64,000 bases of DNA from Deltaproteobacteria bacterium (GTDB lineage: Bacteria; Desulfobacterota; Binatia; UBA9968). Position numbers and translations under genes: made by a program. Under the pieces are notes generated by a model. It saw only the letters and a program-made list of their open reading frames with translations, was not told where the DNA came from and searched no databases. Numbering within the stretch: the stretch's first letter is position 1; each line of letters opens with the position of its first letter. The stretch is taken from positions 40,001-104,000 of the forward strand of contig WHTF01000001.1 in the NCBI GenBank assembly GCA_009379725.1, given 5' to 3'. Positions 22,269 through 31,617 of the stretch are shown here, one piece after another.

Positions 22269-22871
22269 TCATTTCTTCAAACTACCTTCGGGTCGAGCTG
22301 CGATGACCTCGTCAACCACTCCATATTCCTGAGCCTGCTTACCTGACATGAACATATCCCGGTCCGTATCCTTCTCAATTTTTTTCAGGCTCTGCCCGGT
22401 GTGCTTCATCAGAATATTATTTAATTCTTCACGCATACGAAGGATTTCACGTGCTTGGATGTCGATATCGGCGGCTTGCCCTTGAAATCCACCAAGAGGT
22501 TGGTGAATCATGATGCGCGAATGAGGCAGCGCATATCTCTTGTTTTTAGCACCAGCAGCTAGAAGCACAGCGCCCATGCTGGCCGCCTGTCCGACGCACA
22601 CGGTAGAAATCTGCGGACGGATGTACTGCATTGTATCATAGATGGCTAGACCCGCTGTAACCGATCCTCCCGGTGAGTTGATGTAGAAGAAAATATCTCT
22701 CTCGGGATCCTCTGATTCGAGGAAGAGAAACTGAGCGGCGATTAAATTTGCTACATCGTCGGTAACGACCGATCCGAGAAACACGATTCGATCTTTGAGC
22801 AACCGCGAGTAAATATCATAGGCCCGCTCCCCGCGTCCGGTCTGCTCGACGACCATGGGAATAAAATTCAT
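22269..22871 (-). CDS. clpP: ATP-dependent Clp protease proteolytic subunit ClpP
   Basis: Serine peptidase that forms the double heptamer chamber used with ClpX/ClpA. Catalytic Ser98 (GQAASMGA), His123 (MIHQPLGG) and Asp172 (DTDRDMFM) are in place; 200 residues from the ATG at 22871, with GAGGAG 10 bases upstream. A TTG three codons earlier is possible but sits too near the ribosome site. Cotranscribed with tig and clpX. Confidence 0.98.
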   Translation of the reverse strand: MNFIPMVVEQTGRGERAYDIYSRLLKDRIVFLGSVVTDDVANLIAAQFLFLESEDPERDIFFYINSPGGSVTAGLAIYDTMQYIRPQISTVCVGQAASMGAVLLAAGAKNKRYALPHSRIMIHQPLGGFQGQAADIDIQAREILRMREELNNILMKHTGQSLKKIEKDTDRDMFMSGKQAQEYGVVDEVIAARPEGSLKK

Positions 22872-22901
22872 TTCTAGCAAACTCCTCGACTAGGAGATAT
22901 T

Positions 22902-24218
22902 CTAACTTTTTTTACCCTCGTCATCAACCTTACTGGCAGGAGGATCGACCTCCTTAACCGTCGCCCGTTCCAGCAAAAAGCTCAGCGTACGCTCAAAAGC
23001 CATCTGCGCTCGCAATTCTTCTCGAGCATCGGACCTGGAATAGACCTCGCGCAGAGTCTTTCCCCGCTCTCCGGCAGCTCTGGCCATGGTGTCGATCCTC
23101 TCCTGCAGCTCACTATCTTCGACTTCGATCTTCTCCAATTGAGAAATTCTTTCGATAAGTAAGGTTGCCTGTACTTGCCGGGTGGCACGTCCTTCGAGTG
23201 CTCTCCTGCTTTCCTCAATGGTTGGAGAAGTCTTAAAGTCATCTCCGGCCACAGAAGAAGAGTTGCGTTCCATCAAGTATCGAGTTTGTCGTTCTACCAT
23301 CGTAGATGGCGGCGTAAAGGAATGACTCTCGATAAGATGGTTTAGAATCTCTTCCTTCAATTCTTCCTGTTGAATTTGCTTTAGTTCAGCTTCTAGTCGT
23401 TTCCGGATGACGCTCTTCAGATCCGCCAACGAGGAGCACTCACCGTGATCTTTGGCAAACTCGTCATCGATTGTTGGAAGTATTTTCTGTTTAATCTCAC
23501 GCACTAACACGGAAAACTCCGCAGCCTTTCCAGCGAGTTCCCGATTGGGATAGTCATGCGAATAATCCACCTCAATAGTCTTTTGCTCTCCCTGCTTAGC
23601 CCCTACCAGAGATTCGTCAAACTGCGGTAGGGCCTGCCCTGCACCTACCTCGATGAGGTAATTTTCACCTTTACCGCCAGAAAAAGGTTTCCCCTCCACT
23701 GAGCCGACAAAATCCAGCGAAACAAAATCCCCCGGCCCGACAATGTCACGGTCAGTCACCGGCTCTAAGCGCGCATGGCTTTGTTGCAGCCGTTCGAGCG
23801 CCTCATCAACCTGCTCATCTGTAACGGAGAGCCTAATTTTTTCAACCTCGACTCCGACGTAGTCCTTGACGTCGATCTCAGGCTTAACTTCAAAAATCGC
23901 CGAAAAGGAAAACTCACGCCCCTCCGCCAACTCAGTGGCGTCAATCTCCGGCCGCGAAACAATCTGCAAACGGCGCTCTTTGATCACTTCCCCCAAAGAG
24001 TGTTCCACTAGTTGTGACCGCACCTGGCCATTGATTTCATCGCCATAGAGGCCTTGGAGCACGCTCCGTGGGGCCTTTCCGGCACGAAATCCTTTGATAC
24101 GAACCCGCCGTCCAAGGTCCTGATAGGCACGAGAGAACTCGCTAGCCACTTTGTCAGCGGGCAGCTCTATACAAATCTTTCGTTGTACCGCGCTCAACTC
24201 ATGAAGATCTATTTTCAT
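22902..24218 (-). CDS. tig: Trigger factor
   Basis: Ribosome-associated chaperone and prolyl isomerase, 438 residues. The N-terminal ribosome-binding domain carries the signature FRAGKAPRSVL (FRxGKxP type); the FKBP-type domain (about 160-245) includes GDFVSLDFVGSVEGKPFSGG; the rest forms the helical chaperone arms. First protein gene of the tig-clpP-clpX-lon operon, 126 bases after tRNA-Leu. Confidence 0.96.
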   Translation of the reverse strand: MKIDLHELSAVQRKICIELPADKVASEFSRAYQDLGRRVRIKGFRAGKAPRSVLQGLYGDEINGQVRSQLVEHSLGEVIKERRLQIVSRPEIDATELAEGREFSFSAIFEVKPEIDVKDYVGVEVEKIRLSVTDEQVDEALERLQQSHARLEPVTDRDIVGPGDFVSLDFVGSVEGKPFSGGKGENYLIEVGAGQALPQFDESLVGAKQGEQKTIEVDYSHDYPNRELAGKAAEFSVLVREIKQKILPTIDDEFAKDHGECSSLADLKSVIRKRLEAELKQIQQEELKEEILNHLIESHSFTPPSTMVERQTRYLMERNSSSVAGDDFKTSPTIEESRRALEGRATRQVQATLLIERISQLEKIEVEDSELQERIDTMARAAGERGKTLREVYSRSDAREELRAQMAFERTLSFLLERATVKEVDPPASKVDDEGKKS

Positions 24219-24344
24219 AACTGCTCACGACCGATGACTTCGTCCGTTATTTCCGAGGCAAACAATGATCGTAACCTCAGACAATTGCGACTATCACACA
24301 ACGACCCTTTCTTGTTGACGCGACAAAGTTGCTTACTTCAAAGT

Positions 24345-24427
24345 TGGTGCGAGAGGGGGGACTCGAACCCCCATGGTTACCCGCTAGATCCTAAGTCTAG
24401 TGCGTCTGCCAGTTCCGCCACTCTCGC
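24345..24427 (-). tRNA. tRNA-Leu (TAG)
   Basis: Class II tRNA: acceptor GCGAGAG/CTCTCGC, anticodon arm CTAGA-CTTAGGA-TCTAG (anticodon TAG), long variable arm, T-loop TTCGAGT, discriminator A and encoded CCA. It lies directly upstream of tig and may share its transcript. Confidence 0.97.
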
Positions 24428-24480
24428 ATGGCAAAACAATTGAAAGAACAACGAATTTCAAACGCTTCGACTAGCAAAAC

Positions 24481-24509
24481 AGAGTAGGGAACGTGCTCAG
24501 CTAAGTCAA
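24481..24509 (-). promoter_or_regulatory. Sigma70-type promoter ahead of tRNA-Leu and tig
   Basis: Minus strand TTGACT (504-509), 17-base spacer, TACTCT (481-486); predicted start near 24474, about 47 bases before the tRNA-Leu 5' end. No other clear promoter lies between it and tig, so it may drive tRNA-Leu and the protease operon. Confidence 0.55.
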
Positions 24510-24735
24510 GCGCCTTAGTCAAATGAGTCGACAGTTTGCGCGGTTTTCAATCAGGCGAACGAGTGTTTGCAAAATGTCGGCAGAGCACAAAACAGAAACT
24601 CCTGGCTTCCAATCTGAGTGCCAGCTGTTTTCGAGCTGGGCGTTCAGAAGCTTGTGTACCGGCGCCACGTTACCTTGGACTCTCTTATGAATCGATCGGA
24701 CGGTTTGATCGAACTACAACGATGAAAGGACAGTG
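24510..24735. other. Intergenic, nothing recognised
   Basis: Together with 24428-24509 this makes a gap of about 310 bases between tRNA-Leu and the DUF971 gene. Apart from the promoter at 24481-24509 I see no gene, repeat or terminator. Confidence 0.5.
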
Positions 24736-25059
24736 TCATGCGTCTTCGGCGTGATGATCTTCGCAGGTGGGGCATGGACAGAGGGATCGAAGATAGTCGT
24801 ACGTATAAATGCCCGTGCTGTGACCATCGTGCCAGTGAAATTCTATGGCGTAATTCCCTACCGGCCGGATATCGAGCAGTTTCGCTTCTGGAACGGAGAT
24901 AAAGTTACGGCTCGCGCCGTGCCCCTGACACAGCGCGCAGGGGCAATACCCACGAAGATATTCTTCCGGATAGTTCCCAATATGGCCATCGTCCCAAACA
25001 ATTCTGACGATAGCTTCCGCTTTGACATGATTAATCTCAATCGGAAATCTTCTATTCAC
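24736..25059 (-). CDS. DUF971 protein (gamma-butyrobetaine hydroxylase-like N-terminal domain)
   Basis: About 107 residues. The domain reads IVRIVWDDGHIGNYPEEYLR, then CPCALCQGH, then VGNYAIEFHWHDGHSTGIY and a terminal CPCPTCEDHH. The two CPCxxC groups and nearby His suggest metal binding; in gamma-butyrobetaine hydroxylase this domain binds zinc. Function of the stand-alone form is unknown to me. A GTG at 25059 with GAGG ahead places the start at the domain edge; an ATG at 25137 would add 26 residues and overlap the upstream gene by 40 bases. It follows that gene in the same direction. Confidence 0.75.
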   Translation of the reverse strand: MNRRFPIEINHVKAEAIVRIVWDDGHIGNYPEEYLRGYCPCALCQGHGASRNFISVPEAKLLDIRPVGNYAIEFHWHDGHSTGIYTYDYLRSLCPCPTCEDHHAEDA

Positions 25060-25097
25060 CCGAACCTCGTGCCAATAATACAGTTGCAAGGCTAGCG

Positions 25098-25616
25098 TTA
25101 AAGTTCCACCAGACCGTCTCCTATTGCGGTCATGCACCCGATCTTAGTTCGATTGACCAAATATGCACGCGGACCGATGTCGGACCCGCCGACCAAGGTT
25201 GCGTCAGTCATCGGAAAGAACCGGGTCTTGCCCAGAAGCAGTTCATGCAGAGGAGCGCCGGGAATTACATAAATATTTCCTCGCAACCAGTAGGGTCCCA
25301 CACTCAACAAAGCCTTACTCGAATCTTTCTTGACGAAAAGAGGTTCGTAACCAGAACGGTCGGTGCCGAATTGCGGGCTGAGATCAGCGATGAGAAACAC
25401 CTCCTGCATGTAAATCAAATATTCGGCGGAGCTCATGGCCATCACTTTTCCCTGCAAATCCTCGAGACTCGCATCCGCTAAGGAAAGAACCTCGTCCCCT
25501 TCGCGCAATATGAGATAGTTACTCAAACGATCTTGGTTTGTGACGAGTACGCCTCGTAGAACCGAGGACTGGAGGTAAACCTCCAATGGCATTGAATAGT
25601 TCATAGTAAGTTCCAT
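25098..25616 (-). CDS. Conserved-looking hypothetical protein
   Basis: I do not recognise this 172-residue protein. It has no signal peptide and no membrane span, and is rich in beta-prone segments (SNYLILREGDEVLSLADA, GPYWLRGNIYVIPG). The ATG at 25616 is preceded by GGAAG; GTG at 25619 is an alternative. A perfect inverted repeat GGAGGT-AA-ACCTCC lies at 25571-25584 within its first codons. It is followed by, or overlaps, the DUF971 gene on the same strand and lies downstream of the cupin gene, so a small operon is likely. Confidence 0.6.
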   Translation of the reverse strand: MELTMNYSMPLEVYLQSSVLRGVLVTNQDRLSNYLILREGDEVLSLADASLEDLQGKVMAMSSAEYLIYMQEVFLIADLSPQFGTDRSGYEPLFVKKDSSKALLSVGPYWLRGNIYVIPGAPLHELLLGKTRFFPMTDATLVGGSDIGPRAYLVNRTKIGCMTAIGDGLVEL

Positions 25617-25781
25617 CACCTCACTTCCTCGTCAAATCCGATGGATCTCGTGAAAGTGTACCAAATAAGTTTAAGTATCGCATTACCGAGCAGGCATAAC
25701 AATAAATTTTCCGAATTTCGGATTTTGTCAGGGCAATGGCAACGTGGTTATGTCGCCAACCTGCACATCAGGTACGAGCAA

Positions 25782-26317
25782 TTATTCCTGCGCCTGAGAT
25801 TTCATGATGCGCTCGACCTCCCGGCCATCCTCTCCTTCGTAATAGCTCATCTTTTGATCTTTCATATAGAGAGCGCGGAAGCCGACCTGCGGCCCGATGG
25901 CGGTCGTGGCATAGGCGCCGATTTTATTGGAGTCGGGATATTCCGAGAGGTCCGGGTATTCCATTGTACTTACAACCAAGTAACGCAAATTTTTCTTTCC
26001 GGTATTGATAAGCTGATGGGGAAATTCGCCTCCAGGTGGGCAGACAACGAAGGTCCCAGGCGTGATCTCAAGTTGGTCCTTGCCGAACCGCAAAATTCCT
26101 TCGCCATCAATAACGTAAATCATTTCTCGTTGCCCCTGAGTATGGTATGGAAACGCCGCTTTTCCGGGTTGCACGCTAAAGAAACTATAGCCCAGTTTCT
26201 GCGCACCGATCACCGCGCCCACTCGTTGTCGCAAGCCGCCGAATAGCGAATCTTCCGGAGCATTGATCTTGTCGATAGCGACCTCGGAAGGTTGACGACA
26301 TGAATGTGCTTTGCCAT
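25782..26317 (-). CDS. Cupin-domain protein with an apparent 1-base frameshift near its 5' end
   Basis: The main reading frame (from 26234 down) encodes a single cupin barrel: motif 1 PYHTQGQREMIYVIDGEG with the metal-binding His and Glu, motif 2 PGGEFPHQLINTG. No good start lies in that frame: it is open back to a TAA at about 26336 with no ATG. A well-placed ATG (26317, GGAGG at 4 bases) reads MAKHIHVVNL in another frame, while SEVAIDKINAPEDSLFGG continues into the cupin frame. One extra base at CTTCC (26286-26290) would join them. This may be a real mutation or a sequence error. If the frame is truly broken, translation might begin at TTG 26234 without the first 27 residues. Confidence 0.75.
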
Positions 26318-26395
26318 AAATCCTCCGATCGATTTAACCGTTTGACCAGCCGCACACTACCATTGCGCCGTGTCTTTGTGCTATCAAAATAAGTC

Positions 26396-27373
26396 ATGTT
26401 GATCTTATCTGAAAGACAAATTCAAGCGCTGATTGACGTCGATGAATTGATAGCTGCGCTGGAGCGAGCCCACATTCAATATTCCACCGGAAAGGCTGTC
26501 ATGCCGGTGCGCCTAGTCGTCCCAGTGCCGCAAATCGAGGGGCGGATCACGAGCATGCCCGGGTATTTGAATGAGAATAAAGCCCTCGGCATGAAAGTTG
26601 TCACCTACTTTCACAATAATGATAAACAAAATTTGCCGGCGATTCTCGCCACAATCATGTTGTTCAGTGCCGCGACAGGAAAAATGATCGCAGTGATGGA
26701 TGGGGGTTACATCACGGCCATACGCACTGCGTGCGCCTCGGCCATGGCGACCAAAGTTTTGGCAAACCAAAATACGCCGGTGTTGGGAATTCTTGGGGCG
26801 GGCGTCCAGGCCAAAGCTCACATTGAGGCGCTGTGCCGCGTGAGAAAATTCGATAAAATCAAAATCTACAGCCCTTCCGGCACAAGCGCAGCAAGCGTGA
26901 AAAAGAAACTGGAAGCTGAAGTCGGCGTCGCCATTGAAGTCGTGAAGAGCGCGGAAGACACCGTGTACGGCGCTGACTTGATCGTTACCGCAACGACGGC
27001 TAAAGAACCAATTCTCAAGGCGGAGTGGGTAAAGCCGGGCGCGCACATCAATGCCGTCGGCTCGCACCGTCCCGATCGGCGCGAAATTGATGGCGCGACC
27101 GTAGCGCGCTCCAAGGTGGTCGTTGATTGTCGCGAAGCGATTGTGGCCGAATGCGGCGACATTCTCCTTGCCCTCGAAGAGAAGTCGATCAAGGAAGCCG
27201 CTGTCCAGACAGAAATCGGCGCAGTTCTCGCAGGAATGAAACCAGGTAGGAACAATACCGATGAAGTGACGCTCTACAAATCCGTCGGTATCGCCATTCA
27301 AGATGTTGCGACGGCACACCTTGTCTACCAGAAGGCGTTGGAACGGAAAATCGGTACGAGGGTGGAAATATAA
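26396..27373 (+). CDS. Ornithine cyclodeaminase / mu-crystallin family protein
   Basis: NAD(P)-binding family that includes ornithine cyclodeaminase, alanine dehydrogenase of archaea and ketimine reductases. The 325-residue length is normal. The N-terminal substrate region has MPVRLVVPVPQ and GMKVVTY (Lys of the family); DGGYITAIRTAC is the conserved turn; the Rossmann motif is LGILGAGVQAKAH (about 130-142); AVGSHRPDRREID and VVVDCREA follow. True substrate cannot be told. It is divergent from the cupin gene with 78 bases between the starts; the ribosome site is weak. Confidence 0.88.
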   Translation: MLILSERQIQALIDVDELIAALERAHIQYSTGKAVMPVRLVVPVPQIEGRITSMPGYLNENKALGMKVVTYFHNNDKQNLPAILATIMLFSAATGKMIAVMDGGYITAIRTACASAMATKVLANQNTPVLGILGAGVQAKAHIEALCRVRKFDKIKIYSPSGTSAASVKKKLEAEVGVAIEVVKSAEDTVYGADLIVTATTAKEPILKAEWVKPGAHINAVGSHRPDRREIDGATVARSKVVVDCREAIVAECGDILLALEEKSIKEAAVQTEIGAVLAGMKPGRNNTDEVTLYKSVGIAIQDVATAHLVYQKALERKIGTRVEI

Positions 27374-27870
27374 CAGCAGACTTGTGGTCCGACAGAACAC
27401 ACCGGACCGCTTTGAGCGATTGCTTAGCGAGTAAAGCGATGAATTGGGATCTCATGAGCTACTTTCCTCAATTTAGCGGACCGGATATGCGCCAGTTCGA
27501 TGTGCTGACGCTCGCCCATGAGTCCGGGAACGCATATTACGGCGCAATCATGCGCGAAATCCAGCTTATGGTCGCGGCTTATTTCATTGACCTTAGCCGA
27601 ACCCCATCCACTTTGGCGAGCAGGTTTTAATGAACGGCATGTTGGACGACCATTTTTGCGGCTGGCCGGAAGCGATACTGCGGAAAATGTCGTGCTAGGC
27701 ATGGTGGGGGCCGAGACATAGAAAAGCCGGAATTTTGAAATGAATCGATCCAAAGCTTAGAACAACCGCTTGCTCGTATAGAGACGTTACTGCCTGAGGT
27801 GTTTGGTCCTCTTAAACCCAACCTCCAAGGAGACCAATCGTGCGTAGCGCGTAGGCAATCACCCTCTGCG
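27374..27870. other. Intergenic stretch of about 500 bases, no supported gene
   Basis: Between the ornithine-cyclodeaminase-like gene and the cinA stop. Short open frames exist on both strands, but none has a ribosome site, a family motif or coding character. It may be the remains of a lost gene; nothing in it shows what. Confidence 0.4.
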
Positions 27871-29124
27871 CTACACAGCCATTCCTTCAAGCAGCGCGGT
27901 CCGCAAAAGATCGATAGCATTCAGGGTCATGCGGGTGCGATCGTAGGCGCTGCGCCCTGCGCTTGCGCTGGTTCGTTGGAGGAATCGCCTGCCGTCGGTA
28001 AGCGAAACGAAGCTCTGGCCGCGTGCCAGATTTTGGATTCTGCCGTCGGGGTCGGTAATCGCATGGAGCGCCAGACCGAAATCACATGCTGCCTGTTGGC
28101 GTGCAGACCACGCGAGTTCGTCGGTCAAAGTCAGCGGGTCTTTCATAACGGCATCGATGCCTTGAGGGTCGCGCGCGTGTCTCAGCAAAGCGCGCGTAGC
28201 CAGCGGGCTGTTGCTGATAAACCCGGCGCCGAAGCTTTCCAAACTTGCCGTCTGTAGCCGCTCCGCCAGGCTACCGCAGGTGAGATCTTCATAGACAGCA
28301 ACGGTCTTATTCTGCACCCGCAGCAATTTACCGACAACATGTTCCATGGTTTCTTCGTCCGCAGCGAAAATTGCATTACCTAACAGTTCACGAACTTCAG
28401 TTTCCAAAGGTGCGATAAGCTTCATCGCTTCATCTTTATTGGCAGCCTTTGCCGCAATTCGCACATCGACCTGTCCGGGCAAGGCAAGAACGCCGACGGT
28501 GGGGTTGCTTGAGTTCGCGATGAGATGCCCGATCTTATCGTCCACGGCACTCTCACCGACACCGACAATTTTAAGCACTCGGTAGTGAATGACTTCGGCC
28601 AAGCTGAATTTCTTCCGCAGGTAAGGCTCGACTTCGTTTTCAAACAACCACTTGAGTTCCACCGGCACGCCGGGAAGCGAAAAAACAACGCCGCGACGAT
28701 CTTCGACTATAAAAGACGGCGCAGTACCGTTGGGATTCTTAACCGGAATGGCTCCTTCAGGCATGTACCCTTGGCGCCGGTTATTCGGTGTCATGGTCCG
28801 GCCACGTCGACGAAAATGCTCCTCGACCTGTTCCAACAAGTCGGGGTCAGGTACGAGTTTGCGGCCGGTAACTTCCGCGACGATCTCTCGCGTCAAGTCG
28901 TCTTGCGTGGGCCCCAAACCGCCGCTGGTAATGACGATATCGGCTCGCTCCAAAGCCCGCTGGATCACTTCCCTCATTCGCCCGGGATTGTCGCCGACCA
29001 CCGAAGTGAAATACAGGTTAACACCCAAAGCCGTGAGTCGCTGTGCCATCCAGGCAGAATTGGTGTCCACGATCTGACCGAGCAAAAGCTCGGAACCAAT
29101 AGCCACGATTTCCGCATTTGCCAT
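27871..29124 (-). CDS. cinA: CinA-like protein with degenerate C-terminal amidase domain
   Basis: The N-terminal MoCF-biosynthesis-type domain (about 1-170) is intact: AEIVAIGSELLLGQIVDTN, TSGGLGPTQDDLTRE and FSLPGVPVELKWL; in other CinA proteins it acts as an ADP-ribose/nicotinamide-nucleotide pyrophosphatase. The C-terminal domain (about 260-417) aligns with PncC-type NMN deamidases, but the catalytic TAESCTGG is replaced by VYEDLTCGS (Ser to Asp) and the TGIAGP motif by HAITDPDGR, so deamidase activity is doubtful. AAGGAG stands 7 bases before the ATG. Length 417 is normal. It is divergent from surE. Confidence 0.88.
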   Translation of the reverse strand: MANAEIVAIGSELLLGQIVDTNSAWMAQRLTALGVNLYFTSVVGDNPGRMREVIQRALERADIVITSGGLGPTQDDLTREIVAEVTGRKLVPDPDLLEQVEEHFRRRGRTMTPNNRRQGYMPEGAIPVKNPNGTAPSFIVEDRRGVVFSLPGVPVELKWLFENEVEPYLRKKFSLAEVIHYRVLKIVGVGESAVDDKIGHLIANSSNPTVGVLALPGQVDVRIAAKAANKDEAMKLIAPLETEVRELLGNAIFAADEETMEHVVGKLLRVQNKTVAVYEDLTCGSLAERLQTASLESFGAGFISNSPLATRALLRHARDPQGIDAVMKDPLTLTDELAWSARQQAACDFGLALHAITDPDGRIQNLARGQSFVSLTDGRRFLQRTSASAGRSAYDRTRMTLNAIDLLRTALLEGMAV

Positions 29125-29250
29125 CTTAAGTCTCCTTCAGCTCGCTCAAGATCTATACCTTGGCCTTTTTGATGGTACAAGTTCGGGCTCCCGCAAACAG
29201 TTATCTTGAGCTTGTCCCTGCCGCGCTTCTTTGCCATCATGGGTGCTGAC

Positions 29251-30003
29251 ATGATTATTCTCATCTCAAACGATGACGGCATTCAATCGGAAGGTATCAT
29301 CGCGCTCGAAGAAGCTCTGCGAAATGTCGGCGAAATTTTTACCGTAGCGCCGGATCGTGCGCAAAGCTCGATGAGCCACGCTTTAACTCTGCACCGGCCC
29401 CTGCGTGTTCAAGAAATCGCAACGCGCCGCCTGGCCGTAAACGGCACACCCAGCGACTGCGTCAAGCTGGCACTGACCGGCCTTTTGCCGGTTCGACCCA
29501 ATCTCGTGGTCTCGGGAATCAACAAAGGGCCAAATCTGGGCGACGATATCATATATTCCGGAACGGTTTCGGCTGCCATAGAGGGAGCTTTACTGAAAAT
29601 TCCCTCGATAGCGGTTTCTCTGGTAACGTTTAGTAATTTCGATTTTCGCGCCGCGGCGGAGTTTACCGCCTTCTTGGTTTCGAGCATTCAGGAGAGCGGT
29701 GGAATTCCGCCCGAAACTCTTTTCAACGTCAACGTTCCGCCGCTGCCCAAACAAGAGCTGAAAGGATGGCGGTTAACCCGCATGGGCAAGCGCCACTACA
29801 GTGAAAACATAGTCGAGAGAGTTGATCCGCGCGGCGGGAAGTACTATTGGATCGGCGGCGATGATCTCGGCTTTGACAAGCAAGATGGCACCGATTGCGT
29901 TGCGGTTCATGACGGATATATTTCGGTAACACCGCTGCAGGTCGATCTGACCAATTATAGGGTCCTGGAGAATAGCACGTTGCCGGAATTTGTTTGGCCA
30001 TGA
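29251..30003 (+). CDS. surE: 5'/3'-nucleotidase SurE
   Basis: Survival protein SurE, a divalent-metal phosphatase acting on nucleoside 5'- and 3'-monophosphates. The start MIILISNDDGIQSEGI carries the metal-binding Asp8-Asp9; SSMSHALTL and NGTPSDCVKLAL, and GINKGPNLGDDIIYSGTV are the other active-site blocks. The family start at 29251 gives 250 residues; ATG 29239 would add four. It is divergent from cinA. Confidence 0.95.
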   Translation: MIILISNDDGIQSEGIIALEEALRNVGEIFTVAPDRAQSSMSHALTLHRPLRVQEIATRRLAVNGTPSDCVKLALTGLLPVRPNLVVSGINKGPNLGDDIIYSGTVSAAIEGALLKIPSIAVSLVTFSNFDFRAAAEFTAFLVSSIQESGGIPPETLFNVNVPPLPKQELKGWRLTRMGKRHYSENIVERVDPRGGKYYWIGGDDLGFDKQDGTDCVAVHDGYISVTPLQVDLTNYRVLENSTLPEFVWP

Positions 30004-30342
30004 CAAAGCCTGTCACTGCCTGCACCTATGAAGGACACACAAGGCGAGAAGTAGCTCTGAAATAAGACTCGATAAATGGCTTTGGGGGCAGCGCGTTCTT
30101 CAGGATCAAACGGCAAGCCTCGATGCCACAGGCTATCGGAGCGAATAGTTCTCAAAGAAAACGGCGCGCCATATCACAATTAACGAAAGCTCGTTGGAAT
30201 CTCTCAGTATGAGATCACTCGACTGGTTTAAGAGCGGCGCCAACTGATTATAGTAATTTTGTGGCTGACAGAGGTATGAAAAACTTGACATGCCCTTTGC
30301 AAATCGATATTGGACAACGCACCTGTTTCTTACGGAGACAAA
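30004..30342. other. Intergenic stretch with a possible promoter
   Basis: Between surE and the TctC-like gene. Apart from the candidate promoter at 30285-30313 I see no gene or repeat. Confidence 0.4.
30285..30313 (+). promoter_or_regulatory. Candidate promoter for the TctC-like gene
   Basis: TTGACA (285-290), 17-base spacer, TATTGG (308-313). The -35 is perfect, the -10 weak. The predicted start near 30320 leaves a leader of about 23 bases with GGAG before the ATG at 30343. Confidence 0.45.
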
Positions 30343-31400
30343 ATGATGAGAAAGTTAATTTTCTGGACCGTGGTCGCTGCCATGACACTGTGCATTTCGA
30401 CTTCGCCGTTCGCCCAGATAACCCCATACTATCAGGGTAAGACAATCATTCTCGTCCAAGGAAGGGAGCCGGGCGGGACGGGCGCAATGCGAGTCAACGC
30501 GGCTATCCCCTTTCTCAAAAAATATATCCCTGGTCAACCGACAATCGTTACCCAGTTCATGCCTGGCGGTGGCGGTAGAAAGGCTGCCAATTTCGTTTTC
30601 AGTAACGCAAAACCCGACGGCTTAACGATTGGTAACGTCGGTTCAGGACTCGTCGCCAACGCGATTCTCGGCGCCACCGGCGTTCAATATGATCTCGACA
30701 AGTCCATCTTTCTCGGCGCCTCAAACAGCACGGCGCATTACACGTTCATGACGGTATCCAGACTTGGGCTTGACAATCTTGACAAGTTACGGGCCCACCC
30801 GGGTTTGCGGGTTGGGGCTCAGACCGTCGGACATGACATATACATTAACGGACGACTCTTCGCTTGGATTCTGGGTCTCAAGGATCCCAGATTTATCACC
30901 GGTTACTCAGGCCCGGAGCTTGATATTGCTATGATTCGCGGTGAACTAGATGCTCGCGCAAATATTCCCGATACTCTGGTGCAACGAACGCCCGAGTTTT
31001 TGGAAAAACACTTGTGCATCTACATGCGATCATTCAAATTCCCAAAGAAGAGCGTCATACGCACCCGGTGTTTGCCAAACTGCCGGAGCTCGAAAGCTTC
31101 GCTAAATCCGACAAGGAGAGGAAAATCCTGGCAATGTTCCGCACTTTTCGCATGGTGGGTTCACCGTACATCCTACCGCCAGGCACGCCGCAAGAACCGA
31201 GCAGTATTTTGCGCGACGCATTTCGCAAAACGTTTAAAGATCCTGCTTTCCTAAGGGAATTCAAAAAAATGGTTGGCGACGATCCAACCCCGCTGACACC
31301 CGAGGGACAGGAAAAAGCCATCAAGGACATCCCCAGGGACTCGGACGTAATCGCTCTTTTCAAAACAATCGCCGGCAACGACCCTCTGCCTCAACGTTGA
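30343..31400 (+). pseudogene. TctC/Bug-type extracytoplasmic substrate-binding protein, frameshifted
   Basis: A Sec signal peptide (MMRKLIFWTVVAAMTLCIS, cleavage near SPFAQ) is followed by YYQGKTIILVQGREPGGTG and QFMPGGGGRKAANFVF, the typical fold start of tripartite tricarboxylate transporter binding proteins. The frame holds to TPEFLEKHL at about 31012, after which it turns to junk. The neighbouring frame then gives VHLHAIIQIPKE...VFAKLPELESFAKSDKE and a full family C-terminus ending at 31400. One missing base in the sequence cacttgtgcat (near 31010) explains the break. Joined, the protein would have about 350 residues. No tctA/tctB membrane genes lie nearby, so it may be an orphan receptor. 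Mutation or sequence error cannot be told apart here. Confidence 0.78.
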
Positions 31401-31617
31401 AATTAGCCCATTCGGGCAGTCGTCAATGTTCCAATTAGCTTGAAACTGCGCGTTGGACTCAGTTCATTGAAAGTTTTTAGGGTCTTCAAAAATGAACATG
31501 CGGGAAAGAATCTTTCCTGGTTGGAGGCAAAATGCCGATTGCTCTGAAGTATCCTAAAGCCAATAGTCTGAAACCGGCGCGATGGGCTGACTCGGGCAGT
31601 AAGGTTTAACATCCCCA

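Noticed and set aside
25571..25584. Perfect inverted repeat GGAGGT-AA-ACCTCC
   Set aside because: It lies inside the first codons of the 172-residue gene and is short; translation control by a hairpin is possible but there is no further support.
26513..27400. Open frame of 295 codons opposite the ornithine-cyclodeaminase-like gene
   Set aside because: A His/Cys/Arg-rich shadow of the real gene, with no motif and no ribosome site.
27424..27753. Minus-strand frame in the gap before cinA
   Set aside because: No ribosome site or motif, and a competing frame lies opposite it; coding character is not convincing.
28525..29172. Open frame of 215 codons opposite cinA
   Set aside because: Antisense shadow of a clear family gene.
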